The notes under the pieces are model-generated. The model made no database searches. It had not been told where the DNA came from and saw only the letters and a program-made list of their open reading frames with translations. A stretch of DNA of 14,133 nt from Gyrodactylus bullatarudis (taxonomy: Eukaryota > Platyhelminthes > Monogenea > Gyrodactylidea > Gyrodactylidae), in the NCBI GenBank assembly GCA_012064415.1, contig SSNU01002969.1, forward strand, positions 1 to 14,133, in the 5' to 3' direction. Below, piece after piece: positions 1-7,835 of this stretch. The first letter of the stretch is position 1. Each line of letters starts with the position of its first letter. The position numbers and the translations under genes are program-made.

Positions 1-153
1 TGAGTGCCACCGGAATACTGTGGAACGTTTAATTTTATCGCCAAAAACAGATTTGAGCTTTTGGAAGGTCTCTGAGGGCCCGGTTCCCAAGAAAAACTCA
101 TATGCGATAATTTTACGAAAATCTTTCGTATCAAATTTATCAATAATATCCAT
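1..153 (-). CDS. mariner transposase N-terminal helix-turn-helix, partial
   Basis: An open frame of 51 codons starts at ATG 151-153 on the minus strand and runs off the window. The translation contains RKIIAYEFFLGTGPSET, then KLKSVFGD and STVFRWHS. This matches the first helix-turn-helix of mariner transposases (pattern R..I.YEF.LG....ET...L...FGD...T..RW), which binds the terminal repeat. No stop or frameshift is seen in this part, but the catalytic domain is outside the window, so it cannot be judged active. The ATG lies about 105 bp inside the probable terminal repeat, a typical mariner spacing. A SETMAR-like host fusion is possible in principle, but no SET domain is visible. Confidence 0.75.
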   Translation of the reverse strand, partial: MDIIDKFDTKDFRKIIAYEFFLGTGPSETFQKLKSVFGDKIKRSTVFRWHS

Positions 154-259
154 TATTTTTAAATTTTGAAATAATAAATATACATAAACAAAAAGAGGAG
201 AAAATAAGCTTTCTAATGATACCAAATTTGTTTGAATTTACAAAAATTTCGATAAAGTA

Positions 260-288
260 GGATTCTCATTCCTTATCGCACAACCTAA
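260..288 (-). repeat. putative mariner terminal inverted repeat next to TA target site
   Basis: Reading inward on the minus strand from 288, the sequence starts TTAGGTTGTGCGATAAGG. It resembles mariner ends (TTAGGT followed by an ATAAG motif) and is bounded by TA at 289-290. The partner repeat is outside the window, so the exact length is a guess. Confidence 0.6.
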
Positions 289-471
289 TAATTACTCAAA
301 ATCCTTCATTATTAGCATAAGAACGGGGGTCTCCCAACTTACCCCCACTCAATACTCTATCTGCATCTCAACTTCTGATTCTTTTTCTTTTTTCTTTAGG
401 TTGAGTTGACTTAATATTAGATTCCTTTTTTCTATTTCTGATGTTTGGCCAAGTAAGGGCTATAATTTTTA

Positions 472-851
472 TTATTTTCTTTTGTTTGCAAAGGGTTGGG
501 TTTCCTTTTTAATGAAGAACGCTTCTGCTATTTTCAAGGTTTTTGCGTTTTTCTTGTTCTGTCTATAGAGGATATAAAAGTTCGAAGGGGTGAGCTTTTT
601 GTCGCATACCTTGATATGTTCCCTGATCGTTTTATTTCCTGTGTACAGATGTTCTTTGACACTATCTTTCAGTCTTGTTGTTATTGTCCATGAATATTTT
701 AATGAAGTTTTCTTTTGCTTTTTCCCACTCGTCTTCTGAAACTAACTTTTTTGTTCTTGAAAAGAGTGACAATAACAAACTTTTTTGTAGTCTAAAGGAA
801 CAAATGAGTTGTAGTTCATAAGTTTACCTGTGTATGTCTTTTTCCGTATTT
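472..851 (-). pseudogene. Penelope-like element fragment: RT C-terminus plus truncated GIY-YIG
   Basis: On the minus strand, from about 851, the translation reads RKKTYTGKLMNYNSFVPLDY, the motif near the C-terminal end of Penelope-like reverse transcriptases (RK.T.TG....NSF.P..YK). After a one-base shift in an A-run near 783 it continues as LLLSLFSRTKKLVSEDEW, the expected thumb segment. The frame then shifts into RLKDSVKEHLYTGNKTIREH and finishes with LKIAEAFFIKKETQPFANK, the C-terminal half of a PLE-type GIY-YIG endonuclease. The stop is at 472-474. The first half of the nuclease (the GIY and YIG motifs) is missing, so the fragment has an internal deletion as well as frameshifts. It lies head to head with the plus-strand PLE fragment at 932. 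Confidence 0.7.
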
Positions 852-931
852 TCCATCATTTTTCTTATTTTTATTAACTTTTAATAATTTCCAAAATTGA
901 TAGTTTTTCTTGATTTTTTCTTCACTAGTTT

Positions 932-1319
932 TTGAGTATGAGAATGATGCAATCTCCGAATAAAGACCCGAATCCTTGGTTAGACGAGAAAGGCGTTATT
1001 CACTTATATAAATGTAAATGTGGCTCATCGTATGTAGGACAAACAGTGAGGCCCGTGAAGGAAAGAATAAAAGAACATCTGAGAGTTGGCAACAAAGGAT
1101 CATCGATTCAAGAGCACATTCTCAAGACAAATCACACTAATGTGAAAAACTTTAGCATTTTGTACGAAGTAAATCCTAAGTCTATCAAAGAAGGTCTTAA
1201 GCAAAGCAGAATCCCACTTCATCACGAAGTTAAGACCTAAATTATGTGGGCAGTTACAAATAGACTCTTTCCCTACAAAACTATTTCAGTCCCCTCGTCA
1301 ACATCAACTCAAGAGGTGA
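932..1319 (+). pseudogene. Penelope-like GIY-YIG endonuclease fragment, frameshifted
   Basis: The frame holds GVIHLYKCKCGSSYVGQTVR, then PVKERIKEH and SSIQEHILKTNH. This is the GIY-YIG core in its PLE form: a cysteine pair before YVGQT, the R...EH helix and a downstream H...H. The nuclease nicks target DNA for retrotransposition. The frame has no good start: it opens at TTG 932, the first ATG is 938, and the reverse transcriptase that should lie upstream is absent, so the copy is 5'-truncated. The frame closes at 1240, but a +1 shift near 1196-1200 continues the homology as LSKAESHFITKLRPKLCGQL (the usual L..AES..I.....P.L.. ending) to a stop at 1317-1319. It is therefore a frameshifted remnant, not a host gene. 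Confidence 0.75.
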
Positions 1320-1381
1320 ACCTGATCAACCAATCAGAGGATTCCACAAATGCACTAATTTTCTGTATAAATATCAAGCCG

Positions 1382-1430
1382 GTGTAAGAGTCTGATGAGA
1401 ACCGGTGAAATAAAAGCTTTATAACTACAT
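1382..1430 (+). ncRNA. candidate PLE-type hammerhead ribozyme
   Basis: Core elements occur in the right order: CTGATGA at 1392-1398, GAAA at 1407-1410, a stem III TAAA/TTTA with loop AGC (1411-1421), then T1422 and A1423 as the UH cleavage dinucleotide. Stem I can form from AGT (1389-1391) with ACT (1424-1426), and GTGT (1382-1385) with ACAT (1427-1430) across an AAG bulge. Stem II (1399-1406, GAACCGGT) is poor, essentially a G-U pair and a G-A mismatch, so activity is doubtful. Known: PLE terminal repeats carry hammerhead motifs with short stems. The same-strand position 63 nt after the PLE nuclease stop is what that predicts. Cleavage itself is unproven. Confidence 0.5.
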
Positions 1431-1922
1431 ATTCATTAGTCATCTAATACTCTTAATGAATTCCTAATTAAATAGTTCAATAAAAGTATTCTCAAGATTG
1501 TAAAAACTTTCACTTCACCATCCTCTTAACTCTTTAAGAAAACCTTTAAATTCATATCAATTTCTTCTTAAATATTACAATTATTTGGGAATTAAGTTTT
1601 CCTTGTGATAACCTTTTTGACTTGAGGTCTATTATGTGTCACCTTAGGTCTAAGCTTGACTACACAAAATCTCTTCTTTACTCTAACCTTCATTTGATTG
1701 AATAAGTCCTCTGATAATGCGACCTTTTATGTTCAATAAAATTTAACCTTGTATCTGTGAGATAAACGTGTTGAATTGAAGAATCAACTGATTTCTGTAC
1801 CTAGTTCCCTTTTTGGTCGTTGAAGCGGACTCTGCTGAAGTGCATTGGGTTGGCGTGCTACCTGCACTAGCTTGGGGATCAAGATTAGTTTGAACTTTAT
1901 TAAAACCTCACATCATCTTGAA
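1431..1922. other. non-coding stretch with one short GC-richer open frame
   Basis: Most of this stretch is AT-rich and shows no recognisable gene. The exception is about 1815-1885, clearly richer in G+C than its surroundings. It lies in a minus-strand open frame of 54 codons (1907 down to a stop at 1743-1745) with no ATG. The frame includes DPQASAGSTPTQ and SAESASTTKKGTRYR. I do not recognise it. It sits directly beside the 3' tail of the LINE copy at 1923 and could be an old exon, another element's ORF, or chance. Confidence 0.3.
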
Positions 1923-3330
1923 TTTATTATTATTATTTTTTTGTTAGACAAATCACTTATATTTCAATAATATATTAATTACAAATAAATACAGTATAAT
2001 CTTTGTAGACGTTCTCATTTAAAAAATGTAAAAGAAATAAATAGATAAAAATAATGTTCAATCAAATTCATCAATTCGGAGAGTGTGAAAAAATATCATA
2101 AAATGTATTAAATATGACAAACTAGTGTCTGCAAGCAAAACGAAAATCATCTGGTCAATGAAGATATGAGTAAAGTAAAAACTTGGTGTAGTCTAATTTA
2201 GATCTAATGTGAGACAAGACTAATTTAAGATTAGTCAAGTCATCACAATCAGACAGTTCATATTTTAACTTAGTAGCGTTGAAAGTGGATAATAAGTAAT
2301 TAGATTCATATTCATTAGAATTCCTTAGGTTATAATTATTCTCAGATATAGAATAAGACTCATAAAATTTTTAAACTATAAATGCAAACCTACGAACCCA
2401 GAGCGGGTTAATCCCTGAGATCAAGATAAGCGCATTTTATGAGTCCAGATGGGGATATAGAGAATGTAGAAATCTATATTGCACTCGCTCAATTGTTAGA
2501 GATTGAGCGTTATTCAAATTAGGTAGAAGAGGGAACATGTAGTTAAAAAGAGAAAATACCAATGACTTGTAAGCTCTTAGTCTTATATCGCTGGATTTAG
2601 AGAATTTTCTTATAGAATATATTATAGTATTTATTCTAGGGATGTTAATGAGATTATATAATTTCAAATTAGATGACATACTGAAACCTAGATCCAAAGT
2701 TGAGGGGACAATTTCTCCAGGAAGTAGAAGCGATTCCATGAGGATTGCAGGGAGACCAGATGGGAGCATAATTTTGCATTCATCTCTATTGATATAGAGC
2801 CCCATGGCCTCATGAGAATCTTTAAGAAGAGAGAAGTTATGATTTATTTTTATAATGTCAAAAGCATTATTTATTCTAAAGACGAATTTTAGATCGTTGG
2901 CATATTTTAAGAGGACACCCTCAATATCCTCAGAGAGCTGAATATCAGCCAAGCAAAGAGAAGAGGGCCAATAGTAGAATCTTAGGGTACCCCAGAGTTT
3001 ATCTTAAGTTTGCTATTAGTGGTGTTGTAAGTAGCATATTGCATCCTTTTTGTTAAAAAATGCATGTTAGATTTATGACAAAAGGATTAATCTTTAAGCC
3101 TGTAAGTTTTTTTTAATATAGGAAAATTTCAATTTATCAAAAGCCTTAGAAATATCGAGGTAATGAATTAATAAATAGGATTTTGTTTTTAACAGAGAGA
3201 TGGAGTAATCCAAGCAATTCAATAAATTGCTGTAGTGTTTTTTCGGGATAAAAAACCATGTTGAAAAACATCAGATCTGAAAACTTCCCCATAATTTGTG
3301 AGATAATTGGAAAAAGACGAAAATTCTGAA
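1923..3330 (-). mobile_element. non-LTR retrotransposon (LINE) copy 1, 5'-truncated
   Basis: This is a minus-strand LINE copy whose coding part runs from about 3330 to 2155, with a 3' untranslated region down to a short (TAA)n tail at 1923-1936. The sequence TCTAACAAAAAAA just inside the tail is shared with copy 2, where it ends at about 4902, so both 3' ends are genuine. The 5' part, including the endonuclease and the start of the reverse transcriptase, is missing, as is usual for LINE insertions. Confidence 0.75.
2155..3330 (-). pseudogene. LINE reverse transcriptase pseudogene, copy 1 (YADD changed to YAND)
   Basis: Recognisable reverse-transcriptase blocks occur in order on the minus strand: SDVFQHGFLSRKNT (about 3290-3240), LDISKAFDKL with the first catalytic Asp (about 3163-3135), RMQYATYNTTNSKLKINSGV, GPLLF, and the catalytic box. 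The box reads YAND instead of YADD because codon 2896-2898 is Asn. Further damage: a frameshift near 3229, a TAA at 3094-3096, a TAA at 2982-2984 where copy 2 has PQGS, and a deletion of about 7 bp near 2960. A long C-terminal region follows, including GINPLWVRR, NYNLRN and SHIRSKLDYTKFLLYSYLH, ending at 2155-2157. The family looks like the CR1/L2/Jockey group, but the clade is not certain. The copy is dead. Confidence 0.8.
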
Positions 3331-3963
3331 TTTCCCAAATTTTAAATATTAATTTTCGCAAAAACCGTGATCGTTATTAATATTTTCGCGATTTATAAAA
3401 CATTAAATTCTGCGTCGGTATGACATGTGTAGGGGTGGACTAGTATCAATTTTATAAATTAACGCTTAATAAAAACACGCTCGAATTTTTTTGAAAGTCT
3501 TGTCATGATTTTTAGGGTTAATCAACTTACTGATAAAAATTTAGTTAAACCGTTTCTATGAGCTTTTCGAATCTGCTATTGGCTTTTCGCTAGCTTATAG
3601 CGAAAGTTGAATTTTTGAGGTGATATTTTTAACAAATTTTTTTCAATTTAAAATTACAAGTCAAGCTTGCTTCAGAATCAAAAAAATTAATACTTTCCTT
3701 TTACACAACGAACTTACTCAACGGCCGGCAATAAACAATATTTGAAATTAATAAGTAGATCAAAAAAATATAATAAATGACAATTCAAATTTTGAAACAA
3801 TTCAAAGAAATCTCACATGACCCTTCAGGAATATTCGATAAATTCAATTGACCCAGCTTATCTTCTTGGTTATAAAAATGCTTTAAAGATGAGTTTCTGG
3901 TGCAATAGGAGATCTTTATTTGGACGAGCTATGAATGGCCACAGCCAGGTAAGGTACTATAGT
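3331..3963. other. non-coding stretch; small hairpin and a short open frame
   Basis: No recognisable gene is present. A perfect 8-bp hairpin lies at 3585-3605 (TTTCGCTA, loop GCTTA, TAGCGAAA). A 53-codon plus-strand frame starts at ATG 3817 and ends at 3976-3978. It contains CAG|GTAAGG, a strong splice-donor match, with GT at 3949-3950. It could be a first exon or chance; I found no homology. Confidence 0.3.
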
Positions 3964-4095
3964 CAATTTCACTCATGATGACTCGAGATAAATTAAATAT
4001 TATATGGAGGTTCACTTTTATACCTCTATGCCCCAAATCAGTAGCCAATGAATGTTCAGTATCCAAGGGCCAATCAGAATTGAGAAGATTTTTTC
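3964..4095 (+). repeat. diverged direct repeat, copy R1
   Basis: This stretch aligns with 6013-6135. Both contain CATGATGACTCGAGATAAAT, a GGAGGTT block, ATACCTC, then paired AGCCAAT / GCCAAT motifs. The first 64 bases after CATGATGACTCGAG align without gaps. Similarity becomes patchy beyond about 4095. The nature of the repeat is unknown; the CCAAT-like motifs would fit an element's promoter or terminal region. Confidence 0.6.
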
Positions 4096-4901
4096 TATTC
4101 CCAATATTTCACAACTTTCAATAAAGTGTTTGTTTCAAAATTAAATACTACATGTTATGCCTCATGGGATTGAGAATTTTTTGCTCTTTCAAATGAACTA
4201 AAAATCATTGCTGTGTCTTTAGTAATAATTGAGATAAAATAACTCTGTTATCTTAGGGTGTACAGAAAAAAGAATCGCACCATTCTATAGGCAATTGAAT
4301 ATCCCATGTTATCCCTGAATATTTTTGAGAAACTGTAAAAGGTGTAAGATTGTAAATATAAATCGGCTAACAAAACTTTTAACTATGAAATTGTTGATGA
4401 TATAAAATATGAACAAAAATTTCACAAAAAGCTAAAACAAGATAGAGAGAATACCCGCTCCCCCCTCCACCAGAATAGTGAAATTTTAAATGTGTGAATA
4501 GCATTCCAGTTGTCAATCCCCTTTTCACCAAAAAGTCTATACAATACAGATGTTGTTAGATGAACCTTTCTATGAGTGCGAACTGATCGTCACCCTATAT
4601 ACCAAACAATACTTCTGTGCATAACACTCCCCCTGTATGTGCGTGAAACTTTTATTTATGAGTCTTCCTATCATTCAAACTTTATTCCCAACTCAAAACT
4701 CAAGTATGCATACTTTTCTATCTCAAACCCAAAAGCAAGAAATTTTGCATCTAAGTGAAACGCATTCAAACGGAGAACTTTCAAAGATCTGTTAGGTTTC
4801 CATCTCAACAATACGAAATGTTCTCAAAAACCGAAGTCATCCAATCAAGAAAACAAATCTCCAAGTTTCGAGGGAAAGAAAAAGAACCGAATTGGATTGA
4901 A
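4096..4901. other. non-coding stretch, patchy similarity to 6136-6570
   Basis: Two short open frames occur (4576-4758, 4755-4952), but neither resembles a known protein and the second runs into the 3' UTR of LINE copy 2, so I do not call genes. A block at about 4437-4510 (AGATAGAGAGAA, then CCC-rich, then GTGTGAAT) resembles 6500-6555 in the left terminal repeat of the pogo-like element. This suggests that R1 and this stretch are an old relative of the region 6013-6570. Confidence 0.35.
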
Positions 4902-6012
4902 AATTTTTTTTTGTTAGAAATCAGTTCTGTATTTAAAGGAAATTCAAGATAAAATATGTACAAAAATAAGTCTAAATACATTGTGAATCTCGTTAAATTC
5001 TGTAAAATAAAATAATGAATAATTAAAATCTTGGGATCTTTGTAAATGAATGTGATAAATTGAATCTGAAAATTTAAATCGAAAATTATTCTGGTGGCAA
5101 CTCAATAATGAAGATCTGGATATAAAAGTGTTTTGGTATAGTCAATTTAAGATCTTATGTGGGTCATGATGCATTTAATTGAATATAGATTTGTGCAATT
5201 TGATAAGTCATTTTTTAAATTTAGATAGTTGTAAAAGGCAAGAAGATAATTATTTTTAAACGATGCATTTCTCAGGTTATAGGATTGTTCTATTTTAATC
5301 GATTGCTCGCTGAATTGTTTAACAATAAAAGCATATCTGCGGACCCATAATGGATTAAGACCCGACGATGAGATGCGGGCATTGTATGAGTTTGAGTCAA
5401 TAGAAAATCACTTTGTATTCTCTCGATTACTCTTGTTTGGTCATTGGTTAAATTAATAAGCAATAGTGAGATGTAGTCCAAATGGGATAGTACCAATGAT
5501 TTAAACGCTTTAATTCTTAAATTAGGGGTTTTAGCAAATTTTAGGATTGCGAATATTATAGATTTTATTTTAGGGATATTTGAAAGAGGATTAATTTTGA
5601 ATTTTGAATTTAAACCGAAACCTAGATCTGAAGTGAAGGAGACAATTTCTCCAGGAAGTAGAAGCGATTCAAGGAGGGTTGCAGGGAGACCAGCTGGGAG
5701 CATTATTTTGAATTTATTTATATTAATATAGAGCCCCATGGCCTCGAGTGAATCTTTAAGAAGAGAGAAATTATGGTTTATTTTAATAATGTCAAGGAAA
5801 TTTGTCACCTTGAAAACGAACTTTAAGTCGTCTGCGTATTTAAAGAGGGCACCCTCTATACCCTCTGGAAGCTGAATATCAGCGAAGCAAAGATTAAAGA
5901 GAAGAGGACCGATCTTGGAACCTTGAGGGACTCCAGAGTGTATTTCTTCCAAGTTACTAGTGGTGTTGTTAAATTTGACATATTGTATTCGATTACAAAG
6001 AAAATACAGCCA
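4902..6012 (-). mobile_element. LINE copy 2, 5'-truncated
   Basis: This is a second minus-strand member of the family at 1923-3330. The two copies share coding blocks, for example the region around GACAATTTCTCCAGGAAG, and the 3' end TCTAACAAAAAAA. The 5' end is a sharp junction: reverse-transcriptase homology (KWLYFLCNRIQYVKF) ends at about 6013, where direct repeat R2 begins. The divergence between copies and their different 5' endpoints show independent insertions rather than a local duplication. Confidence 0.75.
5102..6012 (-). pseudogene. LINE reverse transcriptase pseudogene, copy 2 (YADD intact)
   Basis: The longest open part is about 220 codons (5952-5290) and extends upstream in frame to about 6012 without an ATG. 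It contains EIHSGVPQGSKIGPLLFNL, then KYADDLKFVFK with the catalytic Asp pair (codons within 5827-5838), and the DLGFGLN...NIPKIKSIIF region typical of CR1/Jockey-type enzymes. Near 5395 the frame shifts by one. The true C-terminal region then continues as ARISSSGLNPLWVRRYAFIV, QSYNLRN and a block ending at a stop 5102-5104, with a TAA at 5147-5149 inside RS*IDY. The protein would copy RNA at a nicked target, but this copy lacks its N-terminal half and is broken. Confidence 0.8.
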
Positions 6013-6135
6013 TTTTCACACATGATGACTCGAGATAAATTTATTTTATCACGGAGGTTTGTTTTAATACCTCACTGCTCCAAAATTCCAGCCAATAAGC
6101 GTTGAGCACTCATTAGCCAATAAGGAATAAGCAGT
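6013..6135 (+). repeat. diverged direct repeat, copy R2
   Basis: This is the partner of R1 (3964-4095), sharing CATGATGACTCGAGATAAAT, GGAGGTT, ATACCTC and paired AGCCAATAAG motifs. It begins exactly where LINE copy 2 loses reverse-transcriptase homology, so the LINE 5' junction lies at its edge. Unlike R1, it is not preceded by sequence resembling 3900-3963. Confidence 0.6.
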
Positions 6136-6406
6136 TTTTCACCTAAACTTTTCCTTGAAGCTTTCTCACTGACCCATATATAATTACTGTTTTTTGGCGT
6201 AAAATTAAAATTTATAGATCACTGAAAAGAAAATCTTATACTCTATCTATTGCACTAAAAATTGTAATAATATCTCATGTTTTAACCAAAATATTTTGCC
6301 TCCTAATATCTCTGTTATTTGTGGTTATTTCGATAAACAAATCATATCATTAGATAAAGGATCAAAATTTACGTAACAATGTAAAGTTTTATATTAGAAT
6401 ATTGCA
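6136..6406. other. AT-rich non-coding spacer
   Basis: No open frame of note and no recognisable motif lies between repeat R2 and the left terminal repeat of the pogo-like element. Confidence 0.3.
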
Positions 6407-6655
6407 TGGAGCCAAAGATATCAAAGCTGCAATATGACATCAAAAGTCATGGTAAATTGTAAGGATGAATTAAAATTCCTAAAAAATCTCATGAATCAAT
6501 GCAAGATAGAGAGAACCCCCTTTTTTGTGTTTATAAAAGTGTGAATGTCATATCCTGTATACACAATGTATACTATACATTACATCCCATATTCAACGTG
6601 CAAATATGTGATTAATTCCTGATTACGCATCTCCCTTTCCAAATATCCTTTCGAT
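6407..6655 (+). repeat. left terminal inverted repeat of pogo-like element
   Basis: Runs from TGGAGCCAAAGATATC inward to about TTTCGATG. It contains AGATAGAGAGAACCCCC and GTATACACAATGTATAC, which is near-palindromic. It is the reverse complement of 8319-8619 apart from a 51-bp insertion in the right copy and a less similar inner end. Confidence 0.8.
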
Positions 6656-7054
6656 GTATATCTTGTCTGATTCTTTATTAAAATCTTTTGTTTTAATATT
6701 TTCCACATTATAATTTTGGCTAAACATAAATTCCTATCGGAATCGCAAAAACAAGAAATTCGACAGCTCAGTCTCACAACTACAAATCGTAAACTCGCTG
6801 AAATGTACGAGGTGTCTGTTTCAAAAATTAGGAATATTCTGAAGAATTCAAGTTCATTGACACCTGAAATAAAAACGAAATATCAATTATTGCGGGACAA
6901 AATCAAGACCGAATTGGATAATAAAATGAACACTGGTGTTGAACTCGTCAAGAAGACTTTACAAGGTGTCATTATTCAATGTGCAAACGACTTAAATATT
7001 AACGATTTCAAAACATCTATAAATTATGTATCCAAGATCTATTCGGAAGAAAAT

Positions 7055-7095
7055 GTCAATGATAGAAATTTAAGATAATCACATAATATTTTCAG
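7055..7095 (+). other. possible 41-nt intron in the transposase
   Basis: GT at 7055 and TTTTCAG ending at 7095 are both in phase 0 with their flanking frames. Removing the interval skips the TAA at 7076-7078 and gives SEEN|NFARVKNLDL. The downstream frame needs a further shift to reach the next block, so this junction is less certain than the other two. Confidence 0.35.
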
Positions 7096-7304
7096 AATTT
7101 CGCTAGAGTCAAAAATCTTGACTTACGGATATTTTAATTAAAAAAATTGAAGAATTATTAGCTGACCAAGAGGAAAATATCGGTCTTTTAGAACTCAAAG
7201 AACTCGCTACCATGGTCAGTGAATCTCTTGGAATGATGGATTACAAAGGTTCCTACAACCATCTAATCAAAATCTGCAAAAAAAATGATCTCAAGTTTCG
7301 AAAA

Positions 7305-7331
7305 GTAACTTTCTTTACATATGATTTTTAG
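7305..7331 (+). other. 27-nt intron in the transposase
   Basis: GTAACT at 7305 and TTTTTAG ending at 7331 bound 27 nt, phase 0 on both sides. The interval contains an in-frame TAG. Removing it gives LKFRK|PSGECKSAP, the continuous Tigger motif (FRK.SGEA.S), so homology supports the exact junction. Confidence 0.75.
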
Positions 7332-7805
7332 CCTTCTGGAGAATGCAAAAGTGCCCCAGATCATTTGCTTGAAAACTTTTATATGGAATTACCTATTATT
7401 CTACGAGATTATGAGCTATCTCAAATATACAATCTTGATGAAGCTGCACTATTTCTCTATATATCAGCGAAAAAAGTTTTGATCAAGAATAATTTGAACC
7501 CGCATGGTTATAAGCAAATAAAAGACCGAGTGACCTTGCTATTTTGTACAAACGCATTAGGAGATAAGAGACCTCTTTTAATTATTAATAATGTCAAGAA
7601 GCCCCGATGTTTTGATGATAATGATAGGGATTTTCTTAACTACAAATCATCGAAAAATGGTTGGATAACGCATGCAATTTTTATTGAATATTTAATAAAA
7701 TGGAATAATGAGCTTGTACTTGAGGGGAAAAAAATAATCTTATTCATGGATAATGCCTCTAGCCATATACTCAAAGAAGAAGATCCAAAACTCGAAAACA
7801 TTCGT

Positions 7806-7835
7806 GTGAGTTTTTACAATTTAATTTAGTTTTAG
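7806..7835 (+). other. 30-nt intron in the transposase
   Basis: GTGAGT at 7806 and TTTTAG ending at 7835 bound 30 nt, phase 0. Reading through it hits TAA. Removing it gives ENIR|IKYLPPNCTS, the Tigger motif N.....LPPN.TS, and restores the family spacing between the second and third catalytic Asp. Confidence 0.8.

Larger units (their letters stand above)
1..288 (-). mobile_element. mariner-family DNA transposon, 5' part, cut by window edge
   Basis: The minus strand carries a transposase N-terminus (153 down to 1), about 105 bp of leader, and an outer end beginning TTAGGTTGTGCGATAAGGAA, which has the look of a mariner terminal inverted repeat. That outer end stops at 288 and is followed directly by TA (289-290), the target dinucleotide duplicated by Tc1/mariner elements. 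The rest of the element, including the DDD catalytic domain and the second repeat, lies beyond position 1. Seen: the reading frame, the repeat-like end and the TA. Known: mariners insert at TA. Inferred: this is one end of a full or truncated copy. Confidence 0.75.

Noticed and set aside
496..693. 65-codon plus-strand open frame
   Set aside because: It lies antisense to the Penelope-like fragment, whose protein homology explains the sequence.
1815..1885. tRNA or small RNA in the GC-richer patch
   Set aside because: No T-arm GGTTCGAATC-type box and no cloverleaf pairing could be found by eye.
3146..3361. 71-codon minus-strand open frame
   Set aside because: The correct LINE frames in this interval are the ones containing QHGF and DISKAFD; this frame is a shifted reading of the same DNA.
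4576..4952. Two short overlapping plus-strand frames as genes
   Set aside because: No recognisable domain; the second extends into the 3' end of LINE copy 2.
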